Assembly (NCBI RefSeq): GCF_030534315.2
Contig: NZ_CP130558.2
Span: 1,912,501-1,976,500 of the forward strand
Length of the DNA stretch: 64,000 nt
Reading direction: 5' to 3'
Source: Thermoanaerobacterium sp. CMT5567-10
Lineage (GTDB): Bacteria; Bacillota; Thermoanaerobacteria; Thermoanaerobacterales; Thermoanaerobacteraceae
The number at the start of each line of letters is the position of its first letter. Position 1 is the stretch's first letter. Shown here piece after piece: positions 44,428 to 53,367 of this stretch. The notes beneath the pieces are model-generated. The model saw nothing but the letters and a program-made list of their open reading frames with translations. It was not told the DNA's origin and ran no database searches. The translations under genes were made by a program, and so were the position numbers.

Positions 44428-46542
44428 ATGAAAGAGGTGATAATTATCATACTCAATGAAAGATGCACAAAAATATTGACAAAGCTTGTAAATACAAGCC
44501 TTCCCATAAAAATTAATGAACTGGCCAGTTCATTTAAAGTTAGCTCAAGGACTATAAGATACGACCTTGATGAAATTGATGAATTCTTAAAGTACAATAA
44601 TTTGCCACAATTAATAAGAAAGCCTAATGTAGGTGTGAAATTTTCTGAATCATTAGAAGACAAAGATAAGGTATTAGAACTTTTAGATAACGTAAGCATT
44701 TATCATTATGCACTATCACAGAAGGAAAGAGTAAACATTATATTAAGCAACCTAATTGGTCAGAAGGATTACACAACAATTAATTCGCTTGCAGATAACC
44801 TTATGGTATCTAGAAGCACTATTATAAATGACCTTGATAAAGTAAGAAAATGGCTTTCTGATCATGGACTTGAGCTAAAATCAGCACCAAAGTATGGAAT
44901 CAAAGTCTTAGGGGACGAAAAGAAACTTAGAAAAGCTGCGATAGAGCTTCTTACAGAGACTATTGATATTGAGAAGGCACTTGATATAGTAAAAATACCT
45001 ATGTACACAAGAATCAATGTTGGCATGGATAATGAGATTAAAAAACTTTTTGAGAATATAGATTTATCATACATCGAAGATTGTATAAAGACTGCAGAGA
45101 ACGAACTTGAAACAGTATTTTCTGATGCAGCCTTTACAGGGCTTGTAATACACATTGCAATTGCAATAAAAAGAATAGAGCTTGGAAGAGACATAGTAAT
45201 GCCAACTGATGAGCTTAAATCATTGGAGATGACAAAAGAATTCAGCGTTGCTTCAAATATAGCTAAGATGCTTGAAAAACATTTTAAGGTTAATATACCG
45301 ATTGATGAAATTGGCTATATAACAGTACATCTGTTGGGGAGCAGTGTTACGAACAAAAAGAATAACAAAGAGGAAAATTGGCTTGAATTAGAGCTAATAA
45401 CTGAAAAAATAATAAAAAATGTAGAAAATGAAACCAAATTAGATCTGTCAAAAGATAGGCAGCTTTTCGAAGGACTTATAGAGCATATTAGGCCAGCGAT
45501 ATACAGGCTTAAACATGGACTTGATTTAAAAAATCCTATACTTGATGAAATAAAGAGAAATTACAGTAAACTTTTTGAAATCGTAAAAAGAGGTTTAAGA
45601 CCATTAGAAGATTATGCCGGAAATAGGCTTAATGATGAAGAAGTTGGATATTTTGTGATGCATTTCGGTGCAGCAATTGAGAGACAAAAAGCATCAAGCA
45701 GTGGGAAGATGGATGTGCTGGTTGTATGCGGAACAGGTATAGGTACAGCGAAGATGTTGTCTTCAAGGCTTCAATCAGTCTTCGATGTAAATATAAAAGG
45801 AACTGCAGCATACCATCAGGTAAAAGAATTTTTAAAAGAAAAGCATGTAGATTTGATCGTATCAACTGTTCCCATAAATATAGAAGGTATGAAAACGGTC
45901 ATCGTAAATCCTTTGCTAACAGAAAATGATATTGAAAAGCTAAAGGTATTTATGCGGAATAAAAGACCGTGTGAAATGAGGCTTGATGACATAATTGAGA
46001 TTATCGAAAGACATTGCAATATAGTAAATAGGCAAGAATTAATCGATGAATTGAAAGAATTTTTGAATTTAGAAGATGTCAATGTAGAGAGAGGAGTGGC
46101 AGAACCATTGTTAAAAGACCTTTTGACAGAAAGAACTATTAAGCTAAATGTTGAAGTGAAGGATTGGGAAGAGGCTGTTAAAGTAGGAGGTGAGCTTTTA
46201 GAAAAAAATGGTGCAATTGAGCATAGATATATAGATGCTATGATAAACTCTGTAAAAGAGATAGGGCCATATATTGTTATTGCCCCAGGAATAGCAATGC
46301 CTCACGCAAGACCAGAAGCGGGAGCTAAAAAAATAGGAATGAGTTTGATTACTCTTAAAAATCCAGTAAATTTCGGAAATAAAGAAAACGATCCAGTTAA
46401 AATAGTCGTATGTTTGTGTGCTGTTGACCATTCAGCACATTTAAAAGCGTTGTCGGAATTGGTAGAATTAATTGGCGACGACAAAATGATTGAAAAAATA
46501 ATTAAAGCTAAAAAAATTGAAGAAGTACTAACTGTGTTATAA
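44428..46542 (+). CDS. PTS-regulated transcriptional activator: HTH, PRD-PRD, EIIB, EIIA
   Basis: The domains in order are two helix-turn-helix regions (about 15-60 and 110-150), two PTS regulation domains (about 185-295 and 305-410) with the expected histidines (VIHIAIAIKR, TVHLLGS, LIEHIRPAI, VMHFGAAIER), an EIIB-like domain with VVCGTGIGTAKML near 433, and a fructose/mannitol-type EIIA with the phosphorylatable His in AMPHARPEAG near 625. This is the MtlR/LicR class of activators. No separate EIIA gene is seen in the module, so this domain may also feed the transporter. AGAGGTGAT at 44433-44441 suits a non-ATG start (ATT 44443 or ATC 44446) better than ATG 44428. Confidence 0.9.
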   Translation: MKEVIIIILNERCTKILTKLVNTSLPIKINELASSFKVSSRTIRYDLDEIDEFLKYNNLPQLIRKPNVGVKFSESLEDKDKVLELLDNVSIYHYALSQKERVNIILSNLIGQKDYTTINSLADNLMVSRSTIINDLDKVRKWLSDHGLELKSAPKYGIKVLGDEKKLRKAAIELLTETIDIEKALDIVKIPMYTRINVGMDNEIKKLFENIDLSYIEDCIKTAENELETVFSDAAFTGLVIHIAIAIKRIELGRDIVMPTDELKSLEMTKEFSVASNIAKMLEKHFKVNIPIDEIGYITVHLLGSSVTNKKNNKEENWLELELITEKIIKNVENETKLDLSKDRQLFEGLIEHIRPAIYRLKHGLDLKNPILDEIKRNYSKLFEIVKRGLRPLEDYAGNRLNDEEVGYFVMHFGAAIERQKASSSGKMDVLVVCGTGIGTAKMLSSRLQSVFDVNIKGTAAYHQVKEFLKEKHVDLIVSTVPINIEGMKTVIVNPLLTENDIEKLKVFMRNKRPCEMRLDDIIEIIERHCNIVNRQELIDELKEFLNLEDVNVERGVAEPLLKDLLTERTIKLNVEVKDWEEAVKVGGELLEKNGAIEHRYIDAMINSVKEIGPYIVIAPGIAMPHARPEAGAKKIGMSLITLKNPVNFGNKENDPVKIVVCLCAVDHSAHLKALSELVELIGDDKMIEKIIKAKKIEEVLTVL

Positions 46543-46588
46543 TCAATAAAAATTTTAATGAGGATTAAATCAAGGAGCGATTGTAGAT

Positions 46589-47608
46589 ATGGAACCTATT
46601 AAAAAAGTTGCTGTCATAACTAGTGGAGGAGATGCGCCAGGTATTAATTCTGCATTATTTGGGATGATCAGTAAAAATACCGACATTGAGATATGTGGAT
46701 TTAATGGCGGATATGATGGCATATTAAATTCAGAACCAATTTATTTTAAAGATATTAATTTAAGACAAGCTAATGTAAGTGGCAATTATATTTTACAAAC
46801 TTCAAGAAGTACTGCACCAAGAACTGAAGAAGGCAGGGCAAAGATAATTAAACGTCTTAAATCTCTTGGTATAAATACACTTATTGTATGTGGTGGAGAT
46901 GGTTCTTTCAAAGCAGCCGAATTATTGACTGAGCAAGGAATGCCATGCTTAGGAATTCCATTGACTATTGATAATGATATATATGGAACAGAATGCACAA
47001 TTGGCTATAATACAGCAATTAAAAGAGTCACAGATGTATTGTATAGTTTGCATCAGACAGCTCATAATATGCCCGGAAGAATTTTTATGGTAGAGGTTTT
47101 TGGTGGAAATTCAGGACACATTGCATTAGCCAGTGTACTAGCGGGTGGGGCAGACATTGCTATAATTCCCGAAATGACTAGACGGCCTGAAGATATTGTA
47201 AATAGGATCAATGAAATACTAAAAAGTAAAAATGATTATGTAATAATAGTTTGCTCAGAGTCTGTATATGATACCAGAGATTATATTCCTGGTGATCAAG
47301 GAATATCCTTGCAAATAGGCAAAAAAATAGAGGAACTTACAGGCATGAGGGTAAGACATTCAGTGTTAGGATATTTTCAACGAGGAGGAGATCCGGATCC
47401 AGCTGATTCATTGTTAGCATTACAAATGGGTAGTTTTGCAATAGAAAGTATCAAGAATGGAAAGTCAGGATATATGGTTGGATGGGATCGTGGCAGGTGT
47501 GTTTTGGTTCCGCTATTTAAAGTAGTATCAAATAGAAAAGAACTTGATAATAATTTGTTAAAAATAGCTTTAGAAAAAGGAATGATAATTGGAAAGAAAA
47601 TTAAGTAG
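46589..47608 (+). CDS. PfkA-family sugar-phosphate kinase with altered active site
   Basis: The fold and ATP site are those of bacterial ATP-phosphofructokinase: SGGDAPGINS, CGGDGSFKAAEL at 101-112 and the catalytic TIDND at 126-130. Aligned by eye with E. coli PfkA, several substrate-site residues differ: Gly124 is Leu125, the MGR motif (169-171) is FGG (171-173), and His249 is Tyr262. Arg164, Glu224 and Arg265 are kept. It sits between a PTS activator and PTS transporter genes, with an aldolase downstream. I therefore infer a kinase for an imported sugar phosphate other than fructose-6-phosphate, such as another ketohexose-6-phosphate. Plain PFK activity is not excluded. Confidence 0.8.
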   Translation: MEPIKKVAVITSGGDAPGINSALFGMISKNTDIEICGFNGGYDGILNSEPIYFKDINLRQANVSGNYILQTSRSTAPRTEEGRAKIIKRLKSLGINTLIVCGGDGSFKAAELLTEQGMPCLGIPLTIDNDIYGTECTIGYNTAIKRVTDVLYSLHQTAHNMPGRIFMVEVFGGNSGHIALASVLAGGADIAIIPEMTRRPEDIVNRINEILKSKNDYVIIVCSESVYDTRDYIPGDQGISLQIGKKIEELTGMRVRHSVLGYFQRGGDPDPADSLLALQMGSFAIESIKNGKSGYMVGWDRGRCVLVPLFKVVSNRKELDNNLLKIALEKGMIIGKKIK

Positions 47609-47914
47609 CTTGAACTATTTATTTTAGATTGAATGGATTTGGCAGCAATTTTGAAGATGAAATACCACTTGTAAAATCAATTTAAGATTTAAATGTTTAC
47701 AGATTTATCACAATATTATTAAAGATATAGAGGAGAAGTGGAATTAATTAAACTGAAAAAAATTTAAAGAGCTAAAGGAAGTGTTAGTAAATTTATAAAT
47801 GAAAAATAATATAATTATTTAAAATTAAGTAGAATTATTAATGCATTTTATTAAATTTTAAGATGCAAGATAAATTTATTGTCTTTAATGATAATTATAC
47901 GAGGAGGTAAGAAA
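47609..47914. other. AT-rich gap between kinase and EIIB genes
   Basis: No intact frame or terminator is seen. The frame near 47633 reads SNFEDEIPLVKSI before a stop, which might be the remains of a small gene, but I cannot name it. The kinase and EIIB genes may therefore be transcribed separately. Confidence 0.4.
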
Positions 47915-48205
47915 ATGTTAAAGATACTAATGGTTTGTGGAGCAGGATTAGGAAGTAGCTTTGCTTGCCAAATGAGTGTCGAATCTGTATTAAAGGAGCT
48001 TAATGTTTCTGCAATATTAGATCATGCTGATATTTCTTCAGTTGGCGGTTCAAATGCAGATATCATTATTTCTGCAAAAAACTTTGAACCACAGGTAAAA
48101 AGATACAACACTGATGCTACCGTTATATTTTTAAACGGGCTAGTTGATAAAAGGGAAATAAAAGAGAAGCTGATTCCTGTTTTAAAAGAAAAAGGCGAAT
48201 TATAA
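47915..48205 (+). CDS. PTS EIIB component, ascorbate/galactitol (UlaB/GatB) type
   Basis: The 96-residue cytoplasmic protein carries the phosphorylation cysteine in LMVCGAGLGSSFACQM at residue 8. EIIB passes phosphate from EIIA to the incoming sugar. The later DIIISAKNFEPQV segment is typical of the UlaB group. I chose ATG 47915 behind GAGGAGGT; the frame extends to TTG 47879 without a site. It lies 20 bases before the EIIC gene. Confidence 0.92.
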   Translation: MLKILMVCGAGLGSSFACQMSVESVLKELNVSAILDHADISSVGGSNADIIISAKNFEPQVKRYNTDATVIFLNGLVDKREIKEKLIPVLKEKGEL

Positions 48206-48225
48206 ATTTAATAAGGGGGATAATC

Positions 48226-49506
48226 ATGGTAATAGTAAATTTCATAATTAAAAACATTTTAACACAAGCATCTATTACAATTGCATTAATATCATTAATT
48301 GGGTTAATTCTACAAAAGAAAAAAGTAGGAGAAATTATATCTGGGACATTTAAAACATTGTTAGGCTTCTTAGTATTATCTGCCGGATCTGGGATAATAG
48401 TACAATCATTAATCTATTTTGGCAAAATATTTACAAAGGGATTTGGACTTCAAGGCATAGTGCCATCTATCGAAGCAATTAATGGGCAAGCAATGAATAA
48501 TTTACATCTTGGAAATGAGATTGCTTTAACGTTTCTAGCAATATTCATTGTTAATATAATCATTGCAAGATTTACCAAATGGAAATATATATTCTTAACT
48601 GGGCAAGCTATACTGTGGATGGCTACGATGACTACTGTATTCGGAAAATTTGCTGGATTAAGCGGAGCACCATTAGTAATTGTCGGTGGAATAGTTGGAG
48701 GAATTTTTGCAGTAGCGATGCCAGCTATCGCTCAACCTATTGTTCGCAAAATAACTGGTAGCGATGATATTGCATTAGGACATTTTTGCACAATTGGATA
48801 TATTTTTGCAGCAGGAGTGTCCAAACTGGTTGGTGATAAAACTAAGTCAACTGAAGATATCCAATTACCAAAAGGATTTGAATTCTTACAAGATACGTAC
48901 CTTTCTGTTGGACTTGTTATGATACCTCTTTACATTGTAACAGCTTTATTTGCAGGAGCTAAATTTGGTTCTCAGCTTTCAGGAAATGTCAACTATGTTG
49001 TATATGCATTTTTACAAGGAGTTCAATTTATTGTAGGAGTTTATGTGTTATTAGCAGGTGTTAGACTTTTGTTAGCTGAAATTGTTCCAGCGTTTAGAGG
49101 AATTGCATTAAAAGTTGTACCAGACGCTAAGCCTGCACTTGATTGCCCAGTATTATTCCCGTATGCACCAAATGCTGTAACGATTGGCTTTGTAGGGACG
49201 ACAATAGGCAGTGTTATTGCAATGTTCGTTTTGCCTATGTTTGGGTTAGCAATGATATTACCAGGAATGCTAACAAACTTTTTCGCCGGTGGTACAGCGG
49301 GTGTCTTTGCTAATGCAGCTGGAGGTAGAAGAGGGGCTATAATTTCTACCATAGCTCATGGATTCTTTATAACATTGCTTCCAGCATTATTAGTGATAAG
49401 CTTTAATAAAATGGGCTTTATTAATGCAACAGCAACAGATGTAGATACTGTAACAGCAGCACTACTTTATGCATGGATTATCACTCCAATTCTTAAAGCA
49501 TTATAG
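48226..49506 (+). CDS. PTS EIIC component, UlaA (ascorbate) family
   Basis: The 426-residue protein has about eleven membrane segments and matches UlaA: GFLVLSAGSGIIVQSL early, ILWMATMTTVFG, GHFCTIGYIFAAGVSKLVGDKTKSTEDI and the GMLTNFFAGGTAGVFANAAGGRRGA loop. True ascorbate use needs UlaG, UlaD, UlaE and UlaF homologues, and none is nearby, so the sugar is probably different. The adjacent genes suggest one that reaches a ketose bisphosphate. Confidence 0.9.
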   Translation: MVIVNFIIKNILTQASITIALISLIGLILQKKKVGEIISGTFKTLLGFLVLSAGSGIIVQSLIYFGKIFTKGFGLQGIVPSIEAINGQAMNNLHLGNEIALTFLAIFIVNIIIARFTKWKYIFLTGQAILWMATMTTVFGKFAGLSGAPLVIVGGIVGGIFAVAMPAIAQPIVRKITGSDDIALGHFCTIGYIFAAGVSKLVGDKTKSTEDIQLPKGFEFLQDTYLSVGLVMIPLYIVTALFAGAKFGSQLSGNVNYVVYAFLQGVQFIVGVYVLLAGVRLLLAEIVPAFRGIALKVVPDAKPALDCPVLFPYAPNAVTIGFVGTTIGSVIAMFVLPMFGLAMILPGMLTNFFAGGTAGVFANAAGGRRGAIISTIAHGFFITLLPALLVISFNKMGFINATATDVDTVTAALLYAWIITPILKAL

Positions 49507-49525
49507 TATATAGAAGGGGATATTG

Positions 49526-49918
49526 ATGTTTTTTAAGAAAAATAAGAAAAAAGAAACTTCATCAATGGCAAATGGAGAAGATACTAGAAAATTAGATAAA
49601 AGGGAATTAATAGATGAAGCAGAAGATTTAATCAATACTATCGATTCAGTGTCAGGTGATGAGAGGATTGAAGTATTAAACAGGATTGGAAGTTTGTATT
49701 TTGAAGCAAATAAAATAGATGATGCTATAAAGTACTATGAAATTAGCATTAGCGAAAATAAATCTCTTGGCAAAGCATATACAGAATTAGTAAAGCTGTA
49801 TAATATCAAACGAAAAGAAGCTATAAGCAAAAAAGATGATGAGAGCATGAAGCAATATATGGAGAAAATTGATCGTTTACTGCAACTATCGAAGGATGTA
49901 ATTCGGGGAAGAGGTTAA
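49526..49918 (+). CDS. Small TPR-repeat protein in the PTS operon
   Basis: The 130-residue protein has a basic start (FFKKNKKKE), a charged helix, and about two tetratricopeptide-like helices pairs (RIEVLNRIGSLYFEANKIDDAIKYYEISI, then AYTELVKLYNIKRKEA). It is cytoplasmic and probably mediates a protein contact; I know of no defined role. It starts 19 bases after the EIIC gene, with AAGGGGATATTG upstream, and is part of the same transcript. Confidence 0.7.
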   Translation: MFFKKNKKKETSSMANGEDTRKLDKRELIDEAEDLINTIDSVSGDERIEVLNRIGSLYFEANKIDDAIKYYEISISENKSLGKAYTELVKLYNIKRKEAISKKDDESMKQYMEKIDRLLQLSKDVIRGRG

Positions 49919-49984
49919 GATTATAAATATATAAATCTAGTACAATGCAATATTTTGCTTAGTAGGGAAGATATGGATATGGCG

Positions 49985-50040
49985 GTGCAGAAGATGGTTT
50001 TGCTACCTCAAATAAACTGAGGTAGTACCTTCTTTTGCAC
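49985..50040 (+). promoter_or_regulatory. Long hairpin upstream of the aldolase gene
   Basis: CTACCTCA pairs with TGAGGTAG around seven bases, and the stem continues with interruptions through GGT/ACC and GTGCA/TGCAC to about 56 bases in all. No T-run follows. It is the only visible structure in the 333-base gap and may be a processing or attenuation site. Confidence 0.5.
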
Positions 50041-50251
50041 ACAAATATCATTAAATTGATAAAATTGTGCTAATAAATAATCGTGCAACACTGGACAAAG
50101 CTTGGAGTAAATCTTCATATCTGGCTAAGCTTATCCTTAATTTGGGAAATATACAATTTACTAATGAAAATACATGATTAAAATTAGTGATCTTATGTAT
50201 TTATTAAGGATTTAAATTAAAGATAGAAAAAATATTAAGGAGTTGTTTAAT

Positions 50252-51103
50252 ATGTATGTAACACTAAAAGAAATTTTGAAAAATACTAGAAAATATAAGT
50301 TTGCAGTAGGTGCATTTAATATACATTGCCTGGAAATGGTTCCTGCGATGATAGAAGCTGCTAAAGCTAAAAATTCACCAATTATATTACAAGTATCGCC
50401 AACTACATGTAAATATATAGGTGCTTCGTTGTTAAGCAATTTAGTAAAATATTTAGCTAATAAAGCTGATATTAATGTCACACTGCATTTGGATCATGCA
50501 AAGGATTTTAATACAATTAAAGAAGCCGTTGATAATGGGTTTTCTTCAGTAATGATTGATGCTTCAGCACTGCCCTTAGAGGAAAACATTGAGAAGACGA
50601 AGGAAGTAGTGGAATATGCATCGAAACGTGGTGTATCAGTGGAGTCAGAACTAGGAACTATTGGAGGTACTGAAGAAGGGGTAGCTCTTAATGATGGAAA
50701 AATTATATATACACGTCCACAAGATGCAATAAAATTTATAGAAGCAACAGGTATAGATGCTTTAGCTATAGCTATTGGTACTTCACATGGACAGTATAAA
50801 TCAAAAGCAAAGCTTAATTTCAATGTATTAAAAGAAATCTATGATGCAACAGATATTCCACTAGTACTTCATGGAGGAACTGGCGTTTCTGATGAGGATT
50901 TAAAAAAATGTATTTTAGGTGGAATATCTAAGGTTAATGTAGGAACTGAGCTAAATGTGGCATGGGTTACTGCAGCAAAGGAAAATTTCGGGAAGGCAAA
51001 AGTTAATGACTCCTGTAGAGATCTATTAATACCTTCGAATTTTGCTGTTCAGAAGGTTATTGAAGATAAAATAGATATATTAGGTAGTTCAAATAGAAAA
51101 TAG
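50252..51103 (+). CDS. Class II ketose-bisphosphate aldolase (tagatose/fructose type)
   Basis: Zinc-dependent aldolase that cleaves a ketohexose bisphosphate into DHAP and glyceraldehyde-3-phosphate. The 283 residues show the catalytic Asp and first zinc His in LHLDHAKDF near 83, the glutamate in ESELGTIGG, the His in AIGTSHGQYK near 178 and LHGGTG near 206. The AIGTSHG form is nearer to GatY/KbaY tagatose enzymes than to FbaA (AxGSVHG), as judged by eye. ATG 50252 follows AAGGAG. It would finish the pathway begun by the PTS and the PfkA-like kinase. Confidence 0.9.
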   Translation: MYVTLKEILKNTRKYKFAVGAFNIHCLEMVPAMIEAAKAKNSPIILQVSPTTCKYIGASLLSNLVKYLANKADINVTLHLDHAKDFNTIKEAVDNGFSSVMIDASALPLEENIEKTKEVVEYASKRGVSVESELGTIGGTEEGVALNDGKIIYTRPQDAIKFIEATGIDALAIAIGTSHGQYKSKAKLNFNVLKEIYDATDIPLVLHGGTGVSDEDLKKCILGGISKVNVGTELNVAWVTAAKENFGKAKVNDSCRDLLIPSNFAVQKVIEDKIDILGSSNRK

Positions 51104-51725
51104 TGTATTATTGAAAAAAGTGGAGTAATATGACTATTACCATAAGACTGCAAACCAAATATGATGTGTCTGTTTTTTCTATATAAGAGAAAACAGGCGC
51201 TAATTTTTACTGTTGTCTACAATTACAGATTTTATGATATAAGTTAGTGACACGGTTATGTTAGGTTCAATATTATGTTTAGGCAAAGGTGTGCTTTAGA
51301 AAAAAGATATAGAAGATATTATGTCTTTATATTATGAGCTGGACTTGTATTATAGAAAATTAATATTCGGGACATTTAAAGAGATTAACGAGGATTAAAA
51401 ACGATATAGTATATAAGCATGAATTGCAATTCTACACTTAGTGAAGAATCATATTGAATATTGTAAGGAAATGCTAACTTAATCTAAATCACGTACAAAT
51501 TAAAGAATTTAAGTGTATGTATGGATTTGTCAAGGAATAAAGAAGTGAAGGCCTTTATCCTTGACAAATCACAAGTAGTTCTACAGTCGCTATATGATTC
51601 TCTAAAAGTTAGTTTTCATCTTACTTACTGAATTTTTTACTCTATTCAGCCTAAATTATCTATATTGTGAGTCTAGTTTTAATTATAAGTTTTTCAATTT
51701 AAATTTGACATATGAGGTATCTTTA
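51104..51725. other. Intergenic region between the PTS module and the sigma/anti-sigma pair
   Basis: No convincing gene. An imperfect hairpin CTGTTTTTTCT/AGAGAAAACAG lies at 51170-51196. A longer inverted repeat lies at 51524-51570. In between is AT-rich sequence with only tiny frames, for example 51321-51398, probably decayed coding DNA. Confidence 0.5.
51524..51570. repeat. Long inverted repeat, possible two-way terminator
   Basis: GATTTGTCAAGGA-ATAAAG (51524-51542) and CTTTATCCTTGACAAATC (51553-51570) pair over 18 bases with a one-base bulge and a 10-base loop. The genes on either side converge on it. There is no T-run. Confidence 0.65.
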
Positions 51726-52832
51726 TCAATACTTATCCGTGACAACACCTAATGATGATGCCTTTATAAAAGGTAAACCTCTAAGCGATTTTAAGGTTTC
51801 TGCAGTACCTGTTACAACGACGCCTTGTATCTTTAAGTTTTCCTTTTTTATTTTTCCATTTTTGTCTTTTAGATTATCGTAAATTCTTTTAACCTCCGAT
51901 TTGATGCCATTTACCTTATGATTATCTGTTTTAAGTTTTTCTATCTCATTTATATTATTTTCAATGACGGCTATGAAAAGTTCTTCTGGATTTTTTAATT
52001 TGTCTCCGTTGCTGTCATAGACCTTTATACCGTATGCCGCTTTTTCAGAACATACATCTGCTGGATTATCTACATCAATTGTCTTTCCATCGGGAAGCTT
52101 TTGCTTATTTTTATTTGGTTTATGTGCTTCTTTTTCTTTGCTATTTAGATCGTCAACCCAATACCACGTTAAAGTTACGTTTTTTGGCATCATTTTATTT
52201 ACTTCGTCGATGCTGTACGCTTTATCAAAAGATAATGACATCTCTATATATTTGTCATTTCCTATGTCCTCCAGTAAATTTAAGTCACTCTTGTATGTCT
52301 TGTATTTTACATATGGATAGAAAAAAATCATTTCCCTCTGACCAAGTTCGTTGTAAGTCGGCTTTTTTAAACTGTCTTCATCAAAACTTTCTCCCCATAC
52401 TATAGCTGGTGAATTGATAGCCTGTACATCGACAGTGTTGAAAAGCCCATAGCTGTATTCCTGCTGACCCGTATAAACTACCTTACCTTCTATTATCTTG
52501 TAAGTTGAATAAACTGTTTTGCCTCCCAAAATTCCTTCATACCTGATTGATTTACCTATATACATATCAGGAGCGGTGAGATCATTGAATACTGATAGGG
52601 CAAAATTTATATCAGAACTTTCCGACTGTGTTACTTTGATTCCTATAAAGATAGTGCTTATTGAAACAATCACTATGACTATCAAACTTATAACTATAGT
52701 TCTTAAAATAGAGCGCCATTTTGCTTTTTTAACCGCTTTATCAAATTTATCTTTCTTAGCGCTTTCAAAAATTTCATCAAGTTCCTTCTCATCATTATTG
52801 TCGTTTACGTTTATATTTTTTTCATCTGCCAT
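51726..52832 (-). CDS. Membrane anti-sigma factor for the adjacent ECF sigma
   Basis: An acidic cytoplasmic N-terminus is followed by one membrane helix (about residues 43-65 after the chosen start) and a large extracytoplasmic domain resembling the Sigma_reg_N/Sigma_reg_C anti-sigma proteins such as Bacillus YhdL. Such proteins hold the sigma factor at the membrane until an envelope signal. I chose ATG 52832 behind GGGAGGT; it overlaps the end of the sigma gene by 11 bases, so translation is coupled. The longer frame to 52874 lies within the sigma gene. Confidence 0.82.
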   Translation of the reverse strand: MADEKNINVNDNNDEKELDEIFESAKKDKFDKAVKKAKWRSILRTIVISLIVIVIVSISTIFIGIKVTQSESSDINFALSVFNDLTAPDMYIGKSIRYEGILGGKTVYSTYKIIEGKVVYTGQQEYSYGLFNTVDVQAINSPAIVWGESFDEDSLKKPTYNELGQREMIFFYPYVKYKTYKSDLNLLEDIGNDKYIEMSLSFDKAYSIDEVNKMMPKNVTLTWYWVDDLNSKEKEAHKPNKNKQKLPDGKTIDVDNPADVCSEKAAYGIKVYDSNGDKLKNPEELFIAVIENNINEIEKLKTDNHKVNGIKSEVKRIYDNLKDKNGKIKKENLKIQGVVVTGTAETLKSLRGLPFIKASSLGVVTDKY

Positions 52833-53328
52833 AATTCGATACCTCCCACAATTCTTTAAATTTAGTCCTTGCACGGTAAAGATATGTCTTTACTTTGTTT
52901 TCATCCAGATTTAATATATCGCCTATTTCTTTATAAGATAATCCAATAAAATATTTGAAAATTAAGAGGGTTCTGTAGCTTTCTTTTAATAGACCAAGGA
53001 CTTTATGAACGTTTGCCTTTAATTCTTCATGAAGCACATGTTCTTCTATAATTCCATCTGAATACAGACTTGAGAGAATTTTATCATCAATACCGACTTC
53101 CTCCTTCTTTTTCTTATTGTACAGATTATAATATCTGTACAATGATACTTTAAACAGCCATGGGTAGATGTTATCAACGTTTAGGGAATCAACATACTCA
53201 ATAGCTTTACACATGGTTTCTTGTACGATATCTTCTGCATCTTCACAAGATGCACCGATTTTAATGAGATATTTGTAAATTATGGCCATCTTATTTATTA
53301 AGAAGTCTTCAAACCTCTCATCTTTCAT
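52822..53328 (-). CDS. ECF (extracytoplasmic function) RNA polymerase sigma factor
   Basis: The 168-residue protein has region 2 (ASCEDAEDIVQETMCKAIEYVD, then IYPWLFKVSLYRYYNLYNKKKK) and region 4 (LLKESYRTLLIFKYFIGLSYKEIGDILNLDENKVKTYLYRARTKFKEL), the standard two-domain ECF layout without regions 1 and 3. GGGGAGGTC precedes the ATG. The downstream overlapping gene is its anti-sigma factor. The target genes are unknown. A shortened copy of this gene's 5' part lies at 56269-56327. Confidence 0.93.
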   Translation of the reverse strand: MKDERFEDFLINKMAIIYKYLIKIGASCEDAEDIVQETMCKAIEYVDSLNVDNIYPWLFKVSLYRYYNLYNKKKKEEVGIDDKILSSLYSDGIIEEHVLHEELKANVHKVLGLLKESYRTLLIFKYFIGLSYKEIGDILNLDENKVKTYLYRARTKFKELWEVSNYGR

Positions 53329-53367
53329 GACTGACCTCCCCAGTATAATATCAGATGTATTCTATAT

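Noticed and set aside
48226-49506. True ascorbate PTS (ula operon)
   Set aside because: EIIC and EIIB fit the family, but none of the lactonase, decarboxylase or epimerase genes for ascorbate is present; a kinase and aldolase occur instead.
51321-51398. Possible 25-residue gene
   Set aside because: No ribosome-binding site or recognisable motif; it lies in decayed-looking sequence.
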